Shown one piece after another: positions 40,971 through 48,724 of a stretch of DNA of 64,000 bases; the stretch's first letter is position 1; each line of letters starts with the position of its first letter. The position numbers were made by a program, and so were the translations under genes. The stretch comes from [Pasteurella] aerogenes (GTDB taxonomy: Bacteria > Pseudomonadota > Gammaproteobacteria > Enterobacterales > Pasteurellaceae): NCBI GenBank assembly GCA_900637275.1, contig LR134362.1, positions 2,170,001 through 2,234,000 on the forward strand, given 5' to 3'. The notes below the pieces were generated by a model. It saw nothing but the letters and a program-made list of their open reading frames with translations. It had not been told where the DNA came from and did not search any database.

Positions 40971-43171
40971 ATTGTAGCACTGCGAAATGAGAAAGGGAGC
41001 TACAAATCTTGCATAAATCCCCCTAAAATTTATATTATTGTAGCACTGCGAAATGAGAAAGGGAGCTACAAACTCTTTCAGTTGTATATGAGAATGGGTA
41101 CGATTGTAGCACTGCGAAATGAGAAAGGGAGCTACAAAGGTAACCCACCACCCGAACCAGCGGATGCGATTGTAGCACTGCGAAATGAGAAAGGGAGCTA
41201 CAACTTTCAGGATCGCTTTCCCCTTTACGACTAAATTGTAGCACTGCGAAATGAGAAAGGGAGCTACAACGTTTCACTTTGGCATTTTTTTTGCCACGTA
41301 TTGTAGCACTGCGAAATGAGAAAGGGAGCTACAACGGAAATTGGACTATGCTCACCTAAAACCTCATTGTAGCACTGCGAAATGAGAAAGGGAGCTACAA
41401 CGTTAAATAACCGCCTTGATAATAATAAACAATTGTAGCACTGCGAAATGAGAAAGGGAGCTACAACACTTTAGCACGTTGAATTATGGCGTTTCCAATT
41501 GTAGCACTGCGAAATGAGAAAGGGAGCTACAACAACAGGCAATACCTTTACTGTCTTATCTGAATTGTAGCACTGCGAAATGAGAAAGGGAGCTACAACT
41601 GCTGGCTTTCTTCCAGCCAGTCCGCTAAGATTGTAGCACTGCGAAATGAGAAAGGGAGCTACAACAAGGTCTTTTATTCCTCGCCCTCCCGACATATTGT
41701 AGCACTGCGAAATGAGAAAGGGAGCTACAACGCCAGTCAGATAGATAACATTCGCGAATGGATTGTAGCACTGCGAAATGAGAAAGGGAGCTACAACGGT
41801 CGTATAACTCCAAACTATAATGTGGCGATTGTAGCACTGCGAAATGAGAAAGGGAGCTACAACACCCGTCAAGATAGGCGAATTGATACAAGTATTGTAG
41901 CACTGCGAAATGAGAAAGGGAGCTACAACTTCGTCCCTTTTTTAGATATAACTAAGCCCATTGTAGCACTGCGAAATGAGAAAGGGAGCTACAACCCCTC
42001 TAAGCCGGTTAACCCGGCGCTTTTAATTGTAGCACTGCGAAATGAGAAAGGGAGCTACAACTTAACAATCTCTTTCCATTGCGATAACTGCATTGTAGCA
42101 CTGCGAAATGAGAAAGGGAGCTACAACGCAAAGGCTCGTAGCCTTGCTATGTCCGAGATTGTAGCACTGCGAAATGAGAAAGGGAGCTACAACACAACAT
42201 TCTTTATAGAGCAAGAAAGAAATATTGTAGCACTGCGAAATGAGAAAGGGAGCTACAACTTTTGTGTCTCACTTAATAATGCCGGATCAATTGTAGCACT
42301 GCGAAATGAGAAAGGGAGCTACAACTCGTTATTCAGACCAGTTAAAAAAAGCAAAATTGTAGCACTGCGAAATGAGAAAGGGAGCTACAACTTAAAACCG
42401 TGTCTATTTGTCCCCCATAGCATTGTAGCACTGCGAAATGAGAAAGGGAGCTACAACCTCAATTGTTTTACTACACAAATAGGAACCATTGTAGCACTGC
42501 GAAATGAGAAAGGGAGCTACAACATAATGAGCCATAAATTCATGTTGACATTAATTGTAGCACTGCGAAATGAGAAAGGGAGCTACAACGTGACAACTGC
42601 GCATCAAAACCAGCAACCCATTGTAGCACTGCGAAATGAGAAAGGGAGCTACAACTGGAGATGTGTTCTGTTGGTGGCGCCTATGATTGTAGCACTGCGA
42701 AATGAGAAAGGGAGCTACAACCTTTTGATACCGGCTTATTATCAACATATCATTGTAGCACTGCGAAATGAGAAAGGGAGCTACAACGATTTTAGCTCAT
42801 CTTGGTACTTGTGATCAATTGTAGCACTGCGAAATGAGAAAGGGAGCTACAACCGATTTTATTCAACATCGACCAACCGGCGGATTGTAGCACTGCGAAA
42901 TGAGAAAGGGAGCTACAACAAGCTATTGAGGCGCAAGAACATGTTATCCATTGTAGCACTGCGAAATGAGAAAGGGAGCTACAACGGTCACCAATGTCGC
43001 GTGATACTTAGACGGATTGTAGCACTGCGAAATGAGAAAGGGAGCTACAACCAAACCCGCATTGACGGAACCGTTACTACGATTGTAGCACTGCGAAATG
43101 AGAAAGGGAGCTACAACCAAGGTAATCACGCCCTCATTCGCTTCGGCATTGTAGCACTGCGAAATGAGAAA
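40971..43171 (-). CRISPR. Type II-C CRISPR array: 34 repeats (last one truncated), 33 spacers
   Basis: The 36-base repeat recurs every 66 bases from 40971. On the plus strand it begins ATTGTAGCACTGCG and ends GGGAGCTACAAC. In crRNA sense (minus strand) it starts GTTGTAGCTCCC and ends CAGTGCTACAAT, matching the tracrRNA anti-repeat and, from memory, the Neisseria meningitidis repeat. Spacers are 30 bases except one of 29 (41271-41299). The three repeats nearest cas2 (40971, 41037, 41103) end CAAA instead of CAAC on the plus strand; all full repeats from 41169 on are uniform. The last repeat (43148-43171) keeps only 24 bases. Each repeat ends TGCTACAAT in crRNA sense, a good extended -10. Spacer targets cannot be searched here. 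Confidence 0.98.
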
Positions 43172-43772
43172 CGGGAAAATTTATCGCTATGATGATCCGT
43201 TTTGGTCAACCTTTTATCGCCCGAATTTAGACTTATACCCGGAAAAATTAGCTCATCAATTTGCGAAGGTGGAAATGTCGGGGGAGGAGTTTAAATTAGA
43301 ATATAAACGCTTTGAAAATGCTTATTTTCTTGAAAAAGAAAAACTGGGATTTACGAAGATGGAAAAAATCAAAGATAAAGAAGAAATTATTTTAATTCAA
43401 AATATTGCATCTATGAATTTCCATTTTGCAGCAGGGCGCTTATCTAATAAAGATGTATCGTTATTAGAAATGGATACAGCAACAGTTTGGTTCTCTGATC
43501 AATCACTTATCAAACAGCTTAATAGTCGGTTAGGTGATCCTAAATTTAATATTGATAGTTACACATGGGTTCCGGAAGCAATATTTTCTGCCGATAAAAT
43601 CTATCGGGGAGATGATGGGCGATTAATTGTAGTTAAAAATATGGATGGAAGATTATTTGAGGTTATATTTAAATATCTTCCAAATAAAAAGGAAAGTTTT
43701 GTAATTTCTGCTCGATGGACAAGTGAAAAGAAATTGCGTTCAGAAGCTAAAAAATACGAGGTTGTGCGGTAG
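43164..43772 (+). pseudogene. Remnant of a Mu-like phage head morphogenesis protein (gpF type)
   Basis: A 202-codon open frame whose ATG lies inside the broken last CRISPR repeat, so it is chimeric. Codons for KIYRYDDPFWSTFY recall the conserved block of Mu gpF/SPP1 gp7-like minor head proteins. Then comes RPNLDLYPEKLAHQFAKVEM, which in intact relatives lies much further on, suggesting an internal in-frame deletion. The last 130 residues (NFHFAAGRLSNKDVSLLEMD onward, TVWFSDQSLIKQ, ARWTSEKKLRSE) resemble the nuclease-like C-terminal domain attached to some such proteins. Recognition is by pattern, not by search. No ribosome-binding site belongs to it, and it is probably dead. Confidence 0.6.
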
Positions 43773-43880
43773 GTCTTCCGCGTCCTAAAGGAAAGGACAC
43801 CTACATTCAGAGTCCCCGTTCTATTTCAACCGTTCGCCCCGTGGAAGGAAGTTTCACCACTTTCATATCACAACCTCGTA
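43755..43880. repeat. Nested inverted-repeat structure, possible structured RNA or small mobile element
   Basis: A perfect 12-bp inverted repeat TACGAGGTTGTG (43755-43766) and CACAACCTCGTA (43869-43880) encloses two further helices. One is GTAGGT (43769-43774) with ACCTAC (43799-43804), stacked on GTCCT (43782-43786) with AGGAC (43794-43798). The other is GTGGAA (43841-43846) with TTTCAC (43852-43857). The left arm overlaps the end of the gpF remnant. No family was recognised. Confidence 0.5.
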
Positions 43881-43934
43881 CTTGAAATATACGCCCTTTT
43901 ATTTTTTTATCAACCATAGGGAGTAATTTAAAAT

Positions 43935-44222
43935 ATGAATAATCCCATTGAAATTAAAATCAATAACGCCGATCTAATTTCCCAACTATTAGCCGAGTTG
44001 GCGCAAGGTACCAGAGATTTATCGCCGCTGATGCGTAAACTTGCTGGCACCATGGAAAAGGCGGTATTGCAAAACTTTGAAAGTGGCGGTCGTCCGGCAT
44101 GGAAGGCGTTAGAATATCGCAAAGGAAAACCGCTTATCGATACGGGAACTCTTCTTTATAAAGTTACTTTTAGTATAGCGTTTTGCTTTTGGGATATTTT
44201 TAACTTATTGCATCCTAAATAA
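43935..44222 (+). pseudogene. Truncated phage virion morphogenesis protein (Mu gpG type)
   Basis: A 95-codon frame with a ribosome-binding site GGGAG. The first 75 residues fit the phage virion morphogenesis (tail completion) family: IEIKINNADLISQLLAELAQ, LMRKLAGTMEKAVLQNF, GRPAWKALEYRKGKPLIDTG. After LIDTGTL the sequence turns into unrelated hydrophobic residues (YKVTFSIAFCFWDIFN) where relatives continue for some 60-80 residues. A deletion has therefore removed the rest together with the downstream phage genes. Together with the gpF remnant it marks a decayed Mu-like prophage. Confidence 0.65.
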
Positions 44223-44448
44223 ATTTGCTAGGTTTTATATTTTGGTAAAATTATATTAAATAATTTAAGTATGTTTTCAGATAATAATTCTTCTAAAATA
44301 AATTGAGTTATCGCAAACTAACATTATTTTCAAGAGGCTATTATCAATAAAAATAAATTGCTAAAACTTATTATCACCTCTTGCACTCCCTTAAATTTGC
44401 GCTATGATCAGCTGCTCATTTATCCTAATTATTTTCTCGGAACTTACT
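44223..44448. other. AT-rich gene-free stretch after the prophage remnant
   Basis: About 225 bases, mostly A and T, with no supported gene. It should contain the promoter of the following lipoprotein gene and the right-hand scar of the prophage deletion; no clear repeat marks that scar. Confidence 0.4.
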
Positions 44449-44907
44449 ATGAATAAAATAAAATTTGTGTTGTTGGCATCAACCGTGGCGCTGTTGTTTG
44501 CCTGTACCAATCAATCCACCAAACCTATAAAAGGCTATTTAAAAGAAGACATTAGCCAATCTGAGCTAGCGAATGTTGCTGATTACAAACGCTATTATTA
44601 TACTTGTCGCAATTTTGAAACTGGTTCAAGTGCTTATTTAACCAGCTATTTTCCACTGTCGCGAGAAAGTCGGATGAAAGACAATTTCGGATTTTATTTC
44701 CAATTAGATGGTGGCAAAGTACAACCCTTTGATCACATTGAAAATAAACCACTTAATGCGCGCGGTTCTCGCTTTGAGGTGAGTTATCGCTCATACAATC
44801 CAATTCAAGGAGAATATGTGGATTTGATCGCACGCGAACAAAGTTCTATGTATTACAAAAACCATCAAGGAACGCGTACACCTTGGTTGGACTGTCGGGA
44901 AAGTTAA
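44449..44907 (+). CDS. Hypothetical lipoprotein
   Basis: A 152-residue protein with a lipoprotein signal peptide (MNKIKFVLLASTVALLFAC; lipobox LFAC, Cys19). The mature part holds two more cysteines, in YYYTCRNFETG and the C-terminal WLDCRES, which could form one disulfide. The YTC start and terminal Cys are loosely like MliC-type lysozyme inhibitors, but no inhibitory motif was confirmed. The start at 44449 is chosen because the signal peptide begins there; an upstream frame to 44404 is hydrophobic but lacks a site. Function unknown. Confidence 0.75.
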   Translation: MNKIKFVLLASTVALLFACTNQSTKPIKGYLKEDISQSELANVADYKRYYYTCRNFETGSSAYLTSYFPLSRESRMKDNFGFYFQLDGGKVQPFDHIENKPLNARGSRFEVSYRSYNPIQGEYVDLIAREQSSMYYKNHQGTRTPWLDCRES

Positions 44908-45035
44908 TCGGTCGGAGGCGCGAAATTTAACGGATTTATGGTGAATAACTTGTCAAATTCGGATAAAATGGCGCCCGTGTTCATCGTACTTGATACAAAA
45001 GTGCGGTGATTTTTTTCATTGTTTTGAGGAACACT

Positions 45036-45839
45036 ATGTCTGAATTACTAATTGCGGCAATCTTAGGGATTGTGGAAGGATTGACTGAATTCTTACCGGT
45101 TTCATCGACGGGTCATATGATTATCGTTGGTCATCTATTGGGTTTTGAAGGGGAAAAAGCGGCAACCTTTGAAGTGATTATCCAGTTGGGTTCGATCCTT
45201 GCGGTTGTCGTGATGTTTTGGCGTAAATTATTTGGTTTAATCGGCATCCATTTTGGGCAAAAACCGGATTATTCTCAACCGCACTTAAAGCTGGCGCATA
45301 TTTTGTTGGGGATGATTCCTGCTGTGGTACTCGGGCTGATTTTTCATAAAAATATCAAATCCTTATTTAGCCCTGAAATGGTGATGTATTCGTTAGTTGT
45401 CGGCGGGATTTTATTAATTATTGCTGAAAAAATGCGCCCGACAGTGACCGCGCATAGCATTGATCAGATGACATATAAACAAGCCTTTAGCATCGGTTTA
45501 TTTCAATGTTTAGCCTTGTGGCCGGGCTTTTCCCGCTCCGGCGCAACGATTTCTGGCGGGTTACTAATGGGCGTCGGACGCCAAGCGGCAGCAGAATATT
45601 CCTTTATGTTAGCAGTACCAATGATGTTGGGCGCGACTGTATTGGATTTGTATAAAAGTTTAGGTTTTTTAACGCTGGCTGATTTGCCTATGTTTGCGGT
45701 AGGATTTGTTACTGCATTTATCGTGGCATTAATTGCAATTAAAACTTTCTTAAATCTTATCAAACGGATTTCGTTTATTCCGTTTGCGATTTACCGTTTT
45801 ATCGTCGCGATTGCAGTTTATTTTGTGTTTATTCACTAA
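45036..45839 (+). CDS. uppP: Undecaprenyl-diphosphatase
   Basis: Inner-membrane phosphatase (BacA) that recycles undecaprenyl pyrophosphate to the carrier lipid for peptidoglycan and O-antigen; excess gives bacitracin resistance. The product is 267 residues, with multiple membrane helices. The catalytic motifs are [19 protein letters not shown] near the N-terminus and [20 protein letters not shown] in the middle. GAGGAA precedes the ATG, and a uptake signal lies just upstream. Two hairpins follow. Confidence 0.96.
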   Translation: MSELLIAAILGIVEGLTEFLPVSSTGHMIIVGHLLGFEGEKAATFEVIIQLGSILAVVVMFWRKLFGLIGIHFGQKPDYSQPHLKLAHILLGMIPAVVLGLIFHKNIKSLFSPEMVMYSLVVGGILLIIAEKMRPTVTAHSIDQMTYKQAFSIGLFQCLALWPGFSRSGATISGGLLMGVGRQAAAEYSFMLAVPMMLGATVLDLYKSLGFLTLADLPMFAVGFVTAFIVALIAIKTFLNLIKRISFIPFAIYRFIVAIAVYFVFIH

Positions 45840-45856
45840 GTTGAATGCAATCAACA

Positions 45857-45888
45857 AAAAAGTGCGGTTAAAAATGACCGCACTTTTG
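45857..45888. terminator. Inverted uptake-signal pair after uppP
   Basis: AAAAAGTGCGGT and ACCGCACTTTT with an eight-base spacer, 18 bases past uppP. Confidence 0.7.
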
Positions 45889-45912
45889 CTCATGTTAACA
45901 AAGAGAAATAAA

Positions 45913-45948
45913 AAACCTTAAAATTTCCGTGGTTTTAAGGTTTTTTTA
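45913..45948 (+). terminator. Second terminator after uppP
   Basis: AAACCTTAAAA (45913-45923) and TTTTAAGGTTT (45933-45943), followed by TTTTATAT. A perfect 11-bp stem. Confidence 0.85.
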
Positions 45949-46122
45949 TATGTTGATAATGGCGCCAAATTATACGGAGTGAAACGCACGGTTAAAATAA
46001 ACTAAGCCTTTTTCATCTTATATAAGCGGTAATTTCACATTTATCCGCCGTGCCATCAGTAATAATATTAACCGCGGTAACTTAATTTTGCTAAATATAC
46101 CTATTGGAGATGGCAACGCATT
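45949..46122. other. Intergenic region between uppP terminators and btuD
   Basis: No supported gene. A short plus-strand open stretch (about 46022-46151, reading NFTFIRRAISNNINRGN) could be a coding fossil, but it overlaps the 3' end of btuD and has no recognised relatives. Confidence 0.3.
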
Positions 46123-46866
46123 TTACTGTGACAAATGTGCTTTTTTAACCTGATAAATTTCCCTTTTTTCTCGATCAATTTCTGCCTGAATGGAAAAAGC
46201 ACGCATTAAATTTTCTGGTGTTAATACGTATTCCGTTGCGCCATGAGCGATGATTTTTCCTTTTTCTAATAGGATAATTTCATCACAAAAACGGTAAGCA
46301 AGGGAAAGGTGATGGATAGCGACAATACAGGTTTGTTGTGGCGTGAGGGATTTGAGCTGTTCCATGATGTCAATTTGATAGTAAGGATCAAGTGGCGCGA
46401 TAGGTTCATCTGCTAGTAACAGCGGCGTGTTTTTGATACAACAACGTGCCAATTGTACGCGGGCTTTTTCACCACCAGATAGTTGTCGAAAAGGCTTTTT
46501 TAGTAAATGGATAATTGAAAACTGCGCAGAAATTGACCGCACTTTTTGTTGTTCTTCTACTGTTTTTAATGGATAGGGTAAGCCTAAAGCAATCACATCA
46601 TAAACGGATAAATCCCAGTAAATTGGCGTATTTTGTGCCAAATAAGCTAATTGTTCACTGCGCTGTTTGGCGCTCATTTGAGATAATAGTTGATCCGCTA
46701 GCCAGATTTTTCCCTCGTTCAGTGGCAAAATGCCGGCGATACTTTTCAGTAAAGTTGATTTTCCCGCTCCGTTAGCCCCCATAATACCGATTAATTTTCC
46801 TTGCTGGATTTGGCAATTAAGATGAGACAAACCGTAGGCGAGGGTTACGTTTTCCAATTTAATCAT
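46123..46866 (-). CDS. btuD: ABC transporter ATP-binding protein, BtuD/FecE type
   Basis: ATPase subunit of a metal-chelate importer, 247 residues. Walker A GIMGANGAGKSTLLK, signature LSGGEKARVQLARC, Walker B PLLLADEPIAPLD and the H-loop VAIHHLSLAYRFCDEII are all intact. It overlaps the upstream permease gene by eight bases. With the receptor, binding protein and permease it completes a btuB-F-C-D order, which suggests vitamin B12 uptake. Siderophore or haem cannot be excluded, because FecCDE-type transporters share these motifs. Confidence 0.85.
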   Translation of the reverse strand: MIKLENVTLAYGLSHLNCQIQQGKLIGIMGANGAGKSTLLKSIAGILPLNEGKIWLADQLLSQMSAKQRSEQLAYLAQNTPIYWDLSVYDVIALGLPYPLKTVEEQQKVRSISAQFSIIHLLKKPFRQLSGGEKARVQLARCCIKNTPLLLADEPIAPLDPYYQIDIMEQLKSLTPQQTCIVAIHHLSLAYRFCDEIILLEKGKIIAHGATEYVLTPENLMRAFSIQAEIDREKREIYQVKKAHLSQ

Positions 46867-47836
46867 TTGCCATTCTCCGTTGCTGCGTGAGTAAAATCCA
46901 AATTAAAAATGGCGCGCCGATAATGGAGGTGAGTGTGCCGATATAAATATGGGAAAAAAAGGGCAGATACAAAATGCATAGATCTGCGATCAATAGCAGC
47001 AGTGCGCCAATCAGGGCGCTGGTTAAATACAGTTGTGATGGGCGTTTTTTCAAGATAATGCGCGCTAAGTGCGGGGCGATTAAACCGATAAAGCCGATGG
47101 TGCCGGTTTGCGGAATAGTCGCGCCAACCAATAAGGCGATGCCGAAAGTGGTGATAAAAAAACTGCGTTTGAGATCCATTCCCATGGTGGAGGCAGTCTC
47201 TTCGCCAAAGGTTAATACATCAAGATAGCGACGTTGTTGATAAAGGCAAAATAAACCAACTAAAGCAATGAGGAATGAAATGAATAGGGCGTCTAATTTT
47301 GCCCAGGCGAGCGAGCCTTGCAACCAGCGATAAAGCTCCGCTAGCGCCCAAGGACTTTCGGCGTTAGAGAGTAATAAGGCAATCGCCGAACCCAACAGCA
47401 TATTGATTGCAATACCGCTTAAAATCATCATAGTGGCACCTCGATTGCTCGCTATCCAGTAAACCAGCAAAAAGCTAAATAACGCGCCTAAGACGCCAGC
47501 AATTAAGAGTAAAGAAAACGGTACAGAAAAATAATACAGCATAAATACACTGGCGGTTGTCGCGCCATTCGCGCTACCGAGCAAGCCCGGGCTTGCCAGC
47601 GGATTTTGGAAAATACCTTGCATGGCATTGCCGGCTATCGCTAAACTGGCGCCGGTGAATACTGCCAATAAAATGCGTGGTAGTCGAATATCCCATAATA
47701 CTAGCGGACGCATATCGGTTAGCACGCCCTCGGCATTTTTTAAGGCGGAAAATTGATGCAGATCGTACCAACTGGCGAGTCCCATGAGTACAAGCAGAAG
47801 GACTAAAAGTGCGGTGTTAAATGGCGTTATTTTCAT
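46859..47836 (-). CDS. btuC: ABC transporter permease, BtuC/FecCD family
   Basis: Inner-membrane permease of 325 residues with about ten hydrophobic helices. FecCD/BtuC signatures are visible: RLPRILLAVFTGASLAIAGN, AMQGIFQNPLASPGLLGSAN, and near the end GTIGFIGLIAPHLARIILKK. The last contains the coupling-helix region that contacts the ATPase. It overlaps btuD by eight bases and lies 45 bases after the binding-protein gene. The likely substrate is cobalamin, by operon context. Confidence 0.87.
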   Translation of the reverse strand: MKITPFNTALLVLLLVLMGLASWYDLHQFSALKNAEGVLTDMRPLVLWDIRLPRILLAVFTGASLAIAGNAMQGIFQNPLASPGLLGSANGATTASVFMLYYFSVPFSLLLIAGVLGALFSFLLVYWIASNRGATMMILSGIAINMLLGSAIALLLSNAESPWALAELYRWLQGSLAWAKLDALFISFLIALVGLFCLYQQRRYLDVLTFGEETASTMGMDLKRSFFITTFGIALLVGATIPQTGTIGFIGLIAPHLARIILKKRPSQLYLTSALIGALLLLIADLCILYLPFFSHIYIGTLTSIIGAPFLIWILLTQQRRMAND

Positions 47837-47881
47837 TTGATATTTCTAGTTTTTATTATCTAAAAGCTGCCCCATAGTTTA

Positions 47882-48682
47882 CTACTTCTCTTTATTGAGT
47901 TGCTGATAAATCTTTTCAGCACCTTGCCAAATACCATGATCAAAACAATAAGTATATTTTAACGGAATAGTTGCAGTTTTTTGATTTTTAAATAAATTTT
48001 TTAGCAGAGGATGATGAGCTAATTCCGCTTGTTGGCTATAGCCTTGTTTATCGGTTAAGAAAATTAACCAATTAGGTTGGCTTAATAAGACTTTTTCTAA
48101 GGAAAAATTTTGCGCAGTCAGGGGCGTTTTTAATGGCGTTAAGCCTAAAAGTTGCAAGAGAGTTTGATAATTCGGCAAATCACTTTCTACAACACCAGTA
48201 TCCGCTAAAATTAAGGTGTCGGTTACTACTTGATTTAATTTAAGATTTTTCGATTTCAACTGCGCAACAAGTTGCTCTGCTTTGTCACGGTTATCGGAGA
48301 TTTGCCCCAGTTGCAAAATCAGATCAAACAGTTGCTCTGCAGTTTGGGGGCTATCGTTAATCGGCAGTATTTTTACCTTAAGCTGCGTTAACGCCGTCAC
48401 CAATTGTGGATAAAAGTGATCGTTAATGAGAATAGTTTTGTCCAAATAAGGCAATAATTGGCTTAATTGCGGTTCAAGCGTCGGTTTATCTTGATTAATT
48501 TTATCCAACATCATCAAGGGATTTGTTGAGTAAGGCGACATGGCGGCAATTTGCTCTGGGCGTGCGATTTCCATCAACAAGCGATCGCTACACAGGGTTA
48601 GCGAAACAAATTGTTCTGCGCTCGCCTCAACCGTTGTAGAAAAAAGCCAAAGTGCGGTCAAAAAAGAGAAAGTTTTTTTCAT
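47882..48682 (-). CDS. btuF: Periplasmic cobalamin/metal-chelate-binding protein, BtuF-like
   Basis: A 266-residue exported protein with a signal peptide (MKKTFSFLTALWLFSTTVEA). The mature part has the class III (PBP-like) pattern: VSLTLCSDRLLMEIARPEQI, AAMSPYSTNP, TEQ-like helix segments and a central backbone helix. Members bind cobalamin, haem or ferric siderophores and dock on the FecCD permease. The start at 48682 is preferred to a GTG ten codons upstream, because the signal peptide begins there. It sits between a TonB receptor and the permease, hence BtuF. Confidence 0.8.
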   Translation of the reverse strand: MKKTFSFLTALWLFSTTVEASAEQFVSLTLCSDRLLMEIARPEQIAAMSPYSTNPLMMLDKINQDKPTLEPQLSQLLPYLDKTILINDHFYPQLVTALTQLKVKILPINDSPQTAEQLFDLILQLGQISDNRDKAEQLVAQLKSKNLKLNQVVTDTLILADTGVVESDLPNYQTLLQLLGLTPLKTPLTAQNFSLEKVLLSQPNWLIFLTDKQGYSQQAELAHHPLLKNLFKNQKTATIPLKYTYCFDHGIWQGAEKIYQQLNKEK

Positions 48683-48724
48683 CTTAAAATTAAACGGTGA
48701 GGAAATGCTCACCGTTTTGCAAGG

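Noticed and set aside
41822..42814. Long open frame of 330 codons with repeated VALRNEKGSYN
   Set aside because: The CRISPR unit is 66 bases, a multiple of three, and the repeat has stop-free frames, so the array reads as a false repetitive protein. The same holds for the frames at 41035-41277, 41471-41872 and 42926-43192.
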